Part shown: in pieces, positions 1-6,671 of the stretch
Layout: each line of letters opens with the position of its first letter
Position numbering within the stretch: position 1 is the first letter of the stretch
From: JBBDWK01 sp040902885
GTDB taxonomy: Bacteria > Acidobacteriota > Terriglobia > Bryobacterales > Bryobacteraceae
NCBI GenBank assembly: GCA_040902885.1
Contig: JBBDWK010000029.1
Location: forward strand, 1-35,774
Direction: 5' to 3'
DNA length: 35,774 nt
Position numbers and translations under genes: made by a program
Notes under the pieces: model-generated
The model's input: the letters and a program-made list of their open reading frames with translations, nothing else
Told to the model about the DNA's origin: nothing
Databases searched by the model: none

Positions 1-30
1 GTAGGACGCCGCCCGGTTTAAACCCACTTT

Positions 31-54
31 AAGGCCCGCTGCCAAGCGGGCCTT
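31..54 (+). terminator. Hairpin terminator-like inverted repeat
   Basis: A perfect 10-bp stem (AAGGCCCGCT / AGCGGGCCTT) with a 4-base loop (GCCA), followed by TTG. The short T tract makes it a moderate rho-independent terminator for a plus-strand gene that would lie left of the window. It sits inside the 3' part of the degraded hicA frame on the minus strand, so it probably belongs to the left neighbour. Confidence 0.6.
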
Positions 55-87
55 TTGTAGTTTGGGAGACCGGTCTCACGATCACGA

Positions 88-146
88 CCGCTCCCTCTCG
101 GTCGCGGCTCCGTAAGTGGCTTCCGAGCCGCGACCGGAGGAAGCGG
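88..146. repeat. GC-rich palindromic (REP-like) element
   Basis: An 11-bp perfect inverted repeat GGTCGCGGCTC (100-110) / GAGCCGCGACC (125-135) around a 14-base loop. It is extended by outer arms CCGCTCCCT (88-96) / AGGAAGCGG (138-146) with one mismatch. A separate perfect 12-bp palindrome GAGACCGGTCTC lies at 66-77. From memory, similar 'GCTCCCT..GGTCGCGGCTC' palindromes are scattered through Solibacter-like genomes; that recollection was not checked. The element interrupts the hicA frame. Confidence 0.75.
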
Positions 147-184
147 TTGCCGGGCTTTCAGATGGTCCAGCAACTCGTGTCGCT

Positions 185-490
185 TCACGGTTTGGCCGCA
201 TGCACTTCGACTGTAAGCGGAAGCAGTTCCACCAGATCCGCTTCCGGATCTAAGGCGTCCGCGTCCGGCTTGGGGAGCGCATGGCCTTCTTCGAGGTACA
301 TCTGGGCCACCTCCTCCAGCGCACTTGCAACCATCAGTCGAGCATCCGCCAGGTCGAATCCCTGACTGAACACCCCGGGGAAGTCTAGCGCCTCTGCCAC
401 CACCATCTGGTCTCCGCTCTTAGGCAGGTAGTAGGCAACGTGGTACCGCAGCATATTCTCAAGCATAACCGAAACGCGGATGCGCTCCAT
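185..490 (-). CDS. hicB: HicB-family antitoxin (UPF0150-like)
   Basis: 101 residues. The N-terminal half has the HicB partial RNase-H-like fold pattern: a beta strand with HVAYYLP, then VVAEALDFPGVFSQG (compare the family's F-P-[DE]-[FL]-PGCFSQG), and a helix that ends with the MYLEEGHALPKP linker seen in the family. In intact pairs HicB binds and neutralises the HicA RNase and represses its own promoter. No clear C-terminal DNA-binding domain is visible, so this is the short form. Translation may start at 490 or at an internal ATG before LRYHV. The start codon at 490 overlaps the -35 box of the divergent dap operon promoter. The toxin partner just downstream is truncated, so this looks like an orphan antitoxin. 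Confidence 0.78.
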   Translation of the reverse strand: MERIRVSVMLENMLRYHVAYYLPKSGDQMVVAEALDFPGVFSQGFDLADARLMVASALEEVAQMYLEEGHALPKPDADALDPEADLVELLPLTVEVHAAKP

Positions 491-519
491 TGACTGTGCC
501 CCCGGTCTTCAGATATCCT
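490..519 (+). promoter_or_regulatory. Sigma70-like promoter of the lysine riboswitch/dap operon
   Basis: TTGACT (490-495), an 18-base spacer, then TATCCT (514-519). The predicted start site is near 526, one base before the 5' strand of riboswitch helix P1 (527). That agreement between two independent signals supports the call. The -35 box overlaps the hicB start codon on the other strand. Confidence 0.6.
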
Positions 520-526
520 GAAACTT

Positions 527-721
527 CTTGATAGAGGCGCGGCGGCCATCAGTATCCGGCAGGGCAGTTCCCGAGGGGCTCGGGACCGCCGGAAAAAGGG
601 GCCGGTAAGTTTTCCGCCGAAATCGAGTCCGGAAGCCCAAATGCCGGGATCGATTGGGGGACGAGGCTAATACCCGTCCACTGTCATCCGTTTCACAGGA
701 AGCGGGTGGAGCGCTATTGGG
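527..721 (+). promoter_or_regulatory. Lysine riboswitch (L box) aptamer
   Basis: Conserved L-box blocks appear in the right order: AGAGGCGCG (533-541), AGTA (551-554), GGAAAAAGGGG (591-601), GCCGAAA (616-622), ACTGTCATC (680-688) and GGTGGAGCGCTAT (705-717). Helix P1 forms between 527-534 (CTTGATAG) and 714-721 (CTATTGGG), with wobble pairs. P5 forms between 688-693 (CCGTTT) and 700-705 (AAGCGG). A strong GC hairpin lies in the P2 region around 569-585. The aptamer binds lysine, and ligand binding normally lowers expression of the genes downstream. All six genes that follow make lysine or diaminopimelate, which fits this regulator. Confidence 0.93.
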
Positions 722-757
722 AGCGAAGACACGCCCGCTTGTAGATCCGCGTTTTTT
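700..757 (+). promoter_or_regulatory. Candidate expression platform of the lysine riboswitch
   Basis: AAGCGGG (700-706, the 3' strand of P5) can pair with CCCGCTT (734-740). GCGGGT (702-707) can instead pair with ATCCGC (745-750), directly before G and a run of six T (752-757). These pairings exclude P5, and the first loops out the P1 3' strand. The T run suggests transcription termination, but I could not build a convincing terminator stem that forms only in the lysine-bound state. The mechanism is therefore unresolved. No good Shine-Dalgarno precedes the ATG at 790. Confidence 0.4.
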
Positions 758-789
758 CTCTTCCCATCCCCACCCCGCCGTGCAGCCTT

Positions 790-1803
790 ATGGACATATT
801 CGAGCTCACTCGCGCGCTGGTCGATATCGAATCGATTACCGGCAACGAGGAAGCGGTTGGGAACTATCTTTTCGATTACATTTCCGCTCTGGCCCACCGG
901 TTTAACGGGCGGGTGGAGCGGATGGAGGTGGAACCGCACCGCTTCAACGTCTTCGCCCAGTTCGGCGACCGGCCCGCCGTAACTCTCTCCACCCACATGG
1001 ACACTGTTCCGCCCTTCTTCCCTTCCCGGGAAGACGACGATCACGTCTGGGGCCGGGCAGCCTGCGATACCAAGGGGATCATCGCCTCCATGCTCCATGC
1101 GGCGGAAGCGCTTCTTGCCGAAGGCGGCCGCAATCTTGGACTCCTGTTCGTAGTAGGCGAGGAGCGCAACAGCGCCGGCGCGTTCCGGGCGTCGCGCGAT
1201 CCCCGCGGCTCTCGCTTCCTGATCAACGGCGAGCCAACCGAAAACCGCCTCGCGTTAGGCTCCAAGGGCGCCCTCCGTTACGTATTGAAGGCGCGCGGGC
1301 GGATGGCCCACTCGGCGTATCCGCATTTAGGCGAATCCGCGATCGAGAAGCTTTTGGATGCCCTTGCGCGCGTCCGCGCGGTCCAACTTCCAGTAGACGA
1401 TCTGCTGGGCCCGAGCACCCTGAACATCGGAACTCTATCCGGGGGCCGTGCGCCGAACATCATTCCGGACGAGGCGCGCGCCGAGTTGATGATTCGCCTG
1501 GTAGGCGATTCCCGCTCCACGAATGAATCCCTCACGCGAGCTGTGGAGGGACTTGCCGAACTGGAAGAAATCCTCGAAATTCCCGCTCTCCGCCTTGGCG
1601 CCCTGAACGGCTTCGAGACCACGGTGGTGGCTTACACCACCGACATCCCGGCCTTTGGCGGCGCCTGGGGCCGTCCCTTCCTGCTTGGCCCGGGCACCAT
1701 TCACGTCGCTCATACGCTCGAAGAGCGCGTGGCCAAAAAGGAGCTGCGGGAAGCCGTCGAGATTTATCAACGCATGGTGAAACAGTTATGGAATCAAGAA
1801 TAG
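790..1803 (+). CDS. dapE: Succinyl-diaminopimelate desuccinylase-like M20 peptidase
   Basis: 337 residues. M20 metallohydrolase that should remove succinate from N-succinyl-LL-diaminopimelate in the cytoplasm. Metal-site motifs are visible: H69-M-D71 in THMDTVPP, D93 in GRAACDTKG, the E124-E125 pair in GEERNSAG, E148 in INGEPT, and a late His in the TIHVAHTLEE segment. The middle part (about 160-270) is the small dimerisation domain. M20 enzymes are hard to assign by sequence alone, since acetylornithine deacetylase and LysK are close. Here dapD five genes downstream makes the succinylated substrate, and the lysine riboswitch lies just upstream. It is a little shorter than E. coli DapE (about 375). 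Its last 16 bases overlap asd. Confidence 0.82.
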   Translation: MDIFELTRALVDIESITGNEEAVGNYLFDYISALAHRFNGRVERMEVEPHRFNVFAQFGDRPAVTLSTHMDTVPPFFPSREDDDHVWGRAACDTKGIIASMLHAAEALLAEGGRNLGLLFVVGEERNSAGAFRASRDPRGSRFLINGEPTENRLALGSKGALRYVLKARGRMAHSAYPHLGESAIEKLLDALARVRAVQLPVDDLLGPSTLNIGTLSGGRAPNIIPDEARAELMIRLVGDSRSTNESLTRAVEGLAELEEILEIPALRLGALNGFETTVVAYTTDIPAFGGAWGRPFLLGPGTIHVAHTLEERVAKKELREAVEIYQRMVKQLWNQE

Positions 1804-2837
1804 AAGTCGGCGTGTTGGGCGCGACTGGCATGGTCGGCCAGCATTTCATCCAGTTTCTCCAGGGTCATCCCTGGTTCGAGCTGAAGTGGCTCGGAGCGAG
1901 CGAGCGCACAGCGGGCAAAAAGTACCGGGAGGCGGCCAAGTGGCACTTGGGCGGTTCGGCGCCCGATTCGGTGAGCGATCTGACCGTCGAGGAATCGAAG
2001 CCTGGCAACGCGCCCAAGCTGCTCTTCTCCGCGATGGACGCCTCGGTTGCGACGGAAATTGAGCGCGCCTTCGCGAGTGCCGGTCACGTGGTCGTTTCGA
2101 ATTCGCGGAATCACCGCATGGAGCCCGACGTTCCGCTGCTGGTGCCGGAAATCAACCCGGATCATCTGAAAATCATCCCGCTGCAACAACGCGAGCGCGG
2201 CTGGAAGGGACAGATTGCCACCAATCCCAACTGTTCCACCATCGTACTGACCATGTCGCTCGCTCCGTTCCAGCAGTTCGGCATTCGCAGAGTGATTGTC
2301 ACCACCATGCAAGCCATTTCGGGCGCGGGCTATCCCGGAGTGCCATCCATGGACATCAACGCCAACGTAATTCCGTTCATCGGAGGCGAAGAGCCCAAGA
2401 TGGAGACGGAAACGCAGAAGATTCTGGGGCAATTCTGCGGGGACCGCATCGAGCCGCTCGAAGCGCGGGTCAGCGCGCACTGCAATCGCGTTCCAGTGGT
2501 GGATGGCCATACCATCGCGGTCTCCCTGGAGCTGGCGAACAAGCCCGGGGAGGCCGACGTGCTGGAAGCTTTCCGCCGTTTCTCCGGCGTGCCGCAGGAG
2601 CGCAACCTTCCGAGCGCGCCCGCGCAGCCCGTCATCTTCATGACCGAGGGCGATCGCCCGCAGCCGCGCCGCGACGTGGAGCGCGAGCGGGGCATGGCGA
2701 CATTCGTGGGCCGGCTGCGCGCCTGTCCCGCACTCGATTTCAAGTACGTCGCGCTCGGCCATAACACCGTGCGGGGCGCCGCGGGGGCGGCGGTTTTGAA
2801 CGCGGAACTGATGCGCTCGGAAGGGCTGCTCGGCTAA
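1788..2837 (+). CDS. asd: Aspartate-semialdehyde dehydrogenase
   Basis: 349 residues. NADPH-dependent reduction of aspartyl phosphate to aspartate semialdehyde, the step after LysC. The Rossmann motif GATGMVG is at residues 11-17, the active-site cysteine C149 is in NPNCST, and the catalytic histidine H241 is in VVDGHT. Several features (MESRIEVGVLGATGMVGQ, the length, the GYPGVPSMD stretch) resemble the archaeal/fungal-type enzyme rather than the E. coli type. The start overlaps the end of dapE by 16 bases in another frame, so translation is probably coupled. The product also feeds threonine and methionine synthesis, so control by lysine alone would reduce flow to those branches unless a second enzyme exists. 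Confidence 0.93.
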   Translation: MESRIEVGVLGATGMVGQHFIQFLQGHPWFELKWLGASERTAGKKYREAAKWHLGGSAPDSVSDLTVEESKPGNAPKLLFSAMDASVATEIERAFASAGHVVVSNSRNHRMEPDVPLLVPEINPDHLKIIPLQQRERGWKGQIATNPNCSTIVLTMSLAPFQQFGIRRVIVTTMQAISGAGYPGVPSMDINANVIPFIGGEEPKMETETQKILGQFCGDRIEPLEARVSAHCNRVPVVDGHTIAVSLELANKPGEADVLEAFRRFSGVPQERNLPSAPAQPVIFMTEGDRPQPRRDVERERGMATFVGRLRACPALDFKYVALGHNTVRGAAGAAVLNAELMRSEGLLG

Positions 2838-2841
2838 TCCC

Positions 2842-4215
2842 ATGATCGTCATGAAGTTCGGCGGCACCTCGGTGGAATCGGCCGCCGCCATCGAGCGCGT
2901 CGCATCCATTGTGAAGGCGCGCGAGGCCCAAAAACCGGTGGTCGTGGTTTCCGCCATGGGGAAGACCACCAACAAGCTGCTCGCCATAGCCTCCGCGGCA
3001 GTCTCCGGCAAGCGTTCCGACTACATTGGCCAGATCCACGACCTGCGCGACTTTCATGCACGCGAAGCGGCCCTGGTTGCGCCGCTAAACGAGCGCGCCG
3101 AGCTGGACCGCACGCTTGACGGGCATTTTCAGGAACTCACCGAGCTGGCTAAGGGACTGGCCGTGCTCGGTGAGCTGACCCCGCGCTCGATCGATGCCAT
3201 TTCGAGTTACGGCGAGCGGCTCTCCAGCATCATTGTGACGCTGGCATTCCGTCATTTTGGAATCGATACGGCGCACCTGGATTCCCGCCGGGTGATCGTA
3301 ACCGACCGCCGCCACACGCAGGCGGCGCCGATCCTCGCGGAAACCTATTCCCGGCTCGCTGCCGCGATCCCTCCGCTGGCGGAAAACCGGGTGGTCGTGA
3401 TGGGTGGCTTCATCGGCTCCACGGAAGACGGCGTAACCACTACGCTGGGCAGGGGCGGCTCCGACTTCACGGCCTCCCTGGTCGGCGCCGGCATCCGGGC
3501 CGGAGAGATTCAGATCTGGACCGACGTCGACGGGATGCTGACTGCCGACCCGACCATCTTCCCCGGCGGGCGTCGCGTCAAAGCCATTTCCTTTGCCGAA
3601 GCGGCGGAGCTCGCCTACTTCGGCGCCAAGGTGCTGCATCCGGCTACGGTGTTGCCGGCCGTGGAGCGCGACATTCCCGTGCTGATTCTGAATTCGCGGC
3701 GGCCCGAGGCGGGCGGCACACGAATCGTCTCGCAGGCAACGCCCTGCGCCAACGCCGTGAAATCCATCGCCTGCAAGCGAAAGATCGTTCTGGTGAACGT
3801 TCACTCCACGCGCATGTTGATGGCCCACGGCTTCCTGCGGCGCATCTTCGAGATCTTCGACCGTCACGAAACGCCCGTGGATATGGTCGCCACGTCCGAA
3901 GTCAGCGTCTCCCTGACCATCGACAACTCGAAATCGCTTCAGGAGATTTGCGCGGAGCTGTGCGGATTCTCCGAGGTTTCCATCGAAGAGGGAAAAGCCA
4001 TCGTCTGTCTGGTGGGCGATAATATCCGGCACACCCCGGGTGTGGCCAAGCGGGTTTTCAGCGCGCTCGAGCTGGTCAACGTGCGCATGATCTCGCAGGG
4101 CGCGTCGTTGCTGAATTTGAGCGTCGTGGTCGCCGAATCGGATCTGGTGGAAGCTGTCGCAAGGCTGCATGAAGAGTTCTTCTCCGAGCTCGACCCGGCC
4201 GTTTTTGAATCATGA
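2842..4215 (+). CDS. lysC: Aspartate kinase (monofunctional)
   Basis: 457 residues. Phosphorylates aspartate with ATP, the first committed step to lysine, threonine, methionine and diaminopimelate. It starts with the kinase signature MKFGGTSV (4-11). SYGERLSS (near 127) and GRGGSDFTA (near 203) form the substrate and nucleotide pocket, and the C-terminal 150 residues carry two ACT-type regulatory folds, including VDMVATSEVSVSLTID. There is no homoserine dehydrogenase domain, so it is the LysC type. ACT domains suggest feedback by an end product, on top of riboswitch control of the operon. It lies 4 bases after asd and overlaps dapB by ATGA. Confidence 0.94.
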   Translation: MIVMKFGGTSVESAAAIERVASIVKAREAQKPVVVVSAMGKTTNKLLAIASAAVSGKRSDYIGQIHDLRDFHAREAALVAPLNERAELDRTLDGHFQELTELAKGLAVLGELTPRSIDAISSYGERLSSIIVTLAFRHFGIDTAHLDSRRVIVTDRRHTQAAPILAETYSRLAAAIPPLAENRVVVMGGFIGSTEDGVTTTLGRGGSDFTASLVGAGIRAGEIQIWTDVDGMLTADPTIFPGGRRVKAISFAEAAELAYFGAKVLHPATVLPAVERDIPVLILNSRRPEAGGTRIVSQATPCANAVKSIACKRKIVLVNVHSTRMLMAHGFLRRIFEIFDRHETPVDMVATSEVSVSLTIDNSKSLQEICAELCGFSEVSIEEGKAIVCLVGDNIRHTPGVAKRVFSALELVNVRMISQGASLLNLSVVVAESDLVEAVARLHEEFFSELDPAVFES

Positions 4216-4901
4216 ATCTCGCAATCGTAGGTTACGGCAAGATGGGCAGGTTGATCGAGCAGCTTGCTCCGGAATATGGCTTCAGCGTCTCGCTCAAGCT
4301 AGATGAATTCAATAATGCGCGTTTTGAGGGCGTGACCGCGGAGGGTTTTCGCGGGGTGGACGCGGCCGTCGATTTTTCGATACCGGACGCCGCGGTCGAG
4401 AATATAGAGCGCATCTCCGCGCTGGGTGTGAACCTTGTGGTCGGCACCACGGGATGGCTGGACAGGTTGGATCGCGTGAAGTCCATTGTGGAAGCGCGGG
4501 GCACCGGGCTGGTCTGGAGTCCCAACTACTCCATCGGTGTCAACGTCTTCTTCCGCCTGGTTTCGGAAGCCGCGCGCCTGCTGGCCAATGAGCCGTCTTA
4601 CGGCGCCTGGGCGTGGGAGATTCATCACGCCACCAAGAAGGACGCTCCTTCCGGCACGCTCTTGAAGCTGGTGGACGAGATGAAGAACGCCGGATATTGC
4701 CGCCCGATTGACGCCGCCGCCAGCCGCGCAGGCGCGCATCCGGGAACGCATGAGATCGGCTTCGATTCGGCCGCGGATACGATCGCGCTGCGCCACACGG
4801 CGCGGAGCCGCGAAGGATTCGCGCGTGGAGCGCTGAAAGCGGCACAATGGGTGGTTGGAAAACGCGGCGTCTACGAGTTTTCTGAAATACTTTTCCAGTA
4901 G
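4212..4901 (+). CDS. dapB: 4-hydroxy-tetrahydrodipicolinate reductase
   Basis: 229 residues. Reduces the DapA product with NAD(P)H to tetrahydrodipicolinate. The N-terminal nucleotide-binding loop is GYGKMG (7-12). VVGTTGW is near 76-82, and the family active-site block reads EIHHATKKDAPSGT with H138/H139 and K142/K143. It is short compared with the E. coli enzyme (273), having a compact substrate domain, but all key motifs are present. The ATG overlaps the lysC stop by four bases, so translation is likely coupled. Confidence 0.92.
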   Translation: MNLAIVGYGKMGRLIEQLAPEYGFSVSLKLDEFNNARFEGVTAEGFRGVDAAVDFSIPDAAVENIERISALGVNLVVGTTGWLDRLDRVKSIVEARGTGLVWSPNYSIGVNVFFRLVSEAARLLANEPSYGAWAWEIHHATKKDAPSGTLLKLVDEMKNAGYCRPIDAAASRAGAHPGTHEIGFDSAADTIALRHTARSREGFARGALKAAQWVVGKRGVYEFSEILFQ

Positions 4902-4921
4902 GGACCACGGGGAGGTGGAAC

Positions 4922-5824
4922 ATGTTTACGGGATGCGGCACAGCGCTGGTCACTCCGTTCCGGAGCGACCTTTCCCTCGATGAGACAACGCTGCGAAAGC
5001 TAGTGCGCCGTCAGATCGCGCAAGGCATCGATTTTCTGGTGCCCTGCGGAACCACGGGCGAAAGCCCCACGCTTTCGCGCGAAGAACATCTGCGCGTCGT
5101 CGAGATTACGCTCGAAGAGGCCAAGGGCAAGGCGCCCGTGTTGGCCGGAGCGGGCGGATACAACACGCGGGAAGTGATAGAGCTGGCGCGCGAGCTGGAA
5201 GCGTTGCGGGTGGATGGGATTTTATCGGTAACTCCCTACTACAACAAGCCCACTCAGGAAGGACTTTACCAGCACTACAAAGCGATCGCCTCCGCCATCT
5301 CATTGCCCATCGTCGTTTATAGCGTGCAGGGACGCACCGGCGTCAACGTGGAGCCTGCCACTCTCGCGCGCCTCGCGGCAATCGACAATATTGTGGGCGT
5401 GAAAGAGGCCTCCGGCAACATTCAGCAGATGGCCAATGTCATCCAGCGGGCGCCGGAAGACTTCGCCGTCCTCTCGGGCGACGACTCGGTCACGCTGGCC
5501 CTGATCGCGCTGGGCGGCCGGGGCGTGATCTCCGTGGTCTCCAACGAAGTGCCCGCCGAGATGACCCAGCTCGTCCGGCTGTGTAATCAAGGGGATTTCG
5601 CCGGGGCGCGCGCAGTGCAGCGGCGGCTGCTGCCCCTTATGGATGTCAATTTCGTCGAATCCAATCCGATTCCCGTGAAGGCTGCGCTGGGTCTCATGGG
5701 TCTGCTCGATCCCGTCTACCGGCTGCCAATGGTTCCGCCATCCAAGCCGAGTGTCGAGAAGATCGAAGCCGTGCTGGAGCAGCTCAATCTTCTGGCCTCC
5801 CGGAGCGAAACCGTTGTCCGCTGA
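4922..5824 (+). CDS. dapA: 4-hydroxy-tetrahydrodipicolinate synthase
   Basis: 300 residues. Condenses pyruvate with aspartate semialdehyde. A TIM-barrel aldolase with GTTGES (43-48), the TPYYNKP block (104-110), the catalytic tyrosine Y133, R138 in GRTGVN, and the Schiff-base lysine K161 in GVKEASGN. It has a strong Shine-Dalgarno GGAGGT (4911-4916) five bases before the ATG, the best ribosome site in the operon. It lies 20 bases after dapB and 1 base before dapD. Confidence 0.95.
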   Translation: MFTGCGTALVTPFRSDLSLDETTLRKLVRRQIAQGIDFLVPCGTTGESPTLSREEHLRVVEITLEEAKGKAPVLAGAGGYNTREVIELARELEALRVDGILSVTPYYNKPTQEGLYQHYKAIASAISLPIVVYSVQGRTGVNVEPATLARLAAIDNIVGVKEASGNIQQMANVIQRAPEDFAVLSGDDSVTLALIALGGRGVISVVSNEVPAEMTQLVRLCNQGDFAGARAVQRRLLPLMDVNFVESNPIPVKAALGLMGLLDPVYRLPMVPPSKPSVEKIEAVLEQLNLLASRSETVVR

Positions 5825-5825
5825 C

Positions 5826-6662
5826 ATGCACGGCATCATCGAAGCTCTTTTCGAGCAGAAGCCTGAAACGTACACAGAAGAGCATTTTTTTATCTTTCAG
5901 CAGTTCAAGGAGGCGTTGAATTCGGGCCAGGTTCGCGCGGCCGAGCCCGATCCTGGGCAGGCCAGCGGCTGGCGCGTGAATGGCTGGGTCAAGAAGGGCA
6001 TCCTGCTCGGGTTCCGCATGGGGACGGTTGTCGAGATGTCCGTCGATTCCGTGCGAGAGCCTTTCTTCGATAAGGCGACTTATCCGGTGAAGAAGTTCGA
6101 CGCGCGGAGCGGGGTGCGCATCGTACCAGGCGGATCCAGCGTCCGCGACGGCTGCTACGTCGGACGAGGCGTCACCTGCATGCCGCCCATGTACATCAAC
6201 GTGGGCGCGTACGTGGGCGACGGCACCATGGTTGACTCGCACGCGCTGATCGGAAGCTGCGCGCAGATCGGCCGTAACTGCCACATTTCGGCCGCTTCGC
6301 AGGTTGGCGGCGTGCTTGAGCCCGTCGGGGCGCTGCCCGTAATTATCGAAGACGACGTGCTGGTAGGCGGCAACTGCGGCGTGTACGAAGGCGCGGTGAT
6401 CAAACGGCGCGCCGTACTTGGCACCGGCACTATTTTGAACCGTTCCACGCCGGTCTACGATCTGGTACGCAACACGGTCCACCGTGCCACGGACGAGGAG
6501 CCTCTGGTGATCCCCGAAGAGGCCGTTGTGGTGGCGGGTTCGCGCGCCATCGCCAGCGGTCCTGGCAAGGAGTGGGGCATCTCGCTATACACGCCCGTCA
6601 TCGTGAAGTACCGCGACGAGCGTACCGACGCCAAGATCCAGCTCGAAGATCTGCTGCGCTAG
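5826..6662 (+). CDS. dapD: Tetrahydrodipicolinate N-succinyltransferase
   Basis: 278 residues. Transfers succinate from succinyl-CoA to tetrahydrodipicolinate, which commits the pathway to the succinylase branch. The frame is open further upstream, but I place the start at ATG 5826, one base after the dapA stop, giving MHGIIEALFEQ and the family's usual length (about 274). The KKGILLGFRMG and YPVKKFDARSGVRIVPGG blocks are followed by left-handed beta-helix hexapeptides with MPPMYINVGAYVGDGTMVDS, typical of DapD. Last gene of the operon; it converges on the asmA-like gene with a 9-base gap. I see no clear terminator there. Confidence 0.94.
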   Translation: MHGIIEALFEQKPETYTEEHFFIFQQFKEALNSGQVRAAEPDPGQASGWRVNGWVKKGILLGFRMGTVVEMSVDSVREPFFDKATYPVKKFDARSGVRIVPGGSSVRDGCYVGRGVTCMPPMYINVGAYVGDGTMVDSHALIGSCAQIGRNCHISAASQVGGVLEPVGALPVIIEDDVLVGGNCGVYEGAVIKRRAVLGTGTILNRSTPVYDLVRNTVHRATDEEPLVIPEEAVVVAGSRAIASGPGKEWGISLYTPVIVKYRDERTDAKIQLEDLLR

Positions 6663-6671
6663 ACTGGCCGT

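Larger units (their letters stand above)
18..188 (-). pseudogene. hicA: Truncated hicA-like mRNA interferase toxin
   Basis: A GTG start overlaps the hicB stop (GTGA, 185-188), the usual tight coupling of this toxin-antitoxin pair. The first 12 residues (VKRHELLDHLKA) match the conserved HicA N-terminus (MKRxxLIxHLxxxG...). From about residue 14 the frame runs into a palindromic repeat (88-146) and then the terminator hairpin, ending at TAA 18-20 after 56 codons. The expected HicA dsRBD-like core, including the catalytic histidine region (GGRHxxY), is missing. I infer that the toxin was destroyed by insertion of, or deletion next to, the palindromic element. An alternative is that a short unrelated peptide is encoded. 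Not likely to be functional as HicA. Confidence 0.6.

Noticed and set aside
654..905. Plus-strand 83-codon frame over the riboswitch and dapE start
   Set aside because: It lies within a structured RNA and overlaps dapE in another frame; no ribosome site or similarity.
1794..3011. Minus-strand frame of 405 codons across asd and lysC
   Set aside because: Antisense shadow; asd and lysC show catalytic residues in the plus frame.
5751..5825. 25-residue N-terminal extension of DapD
   Set aside because: It overlaps the dapA end; ATG 5826, one base after the dapA stop, gives the family length.
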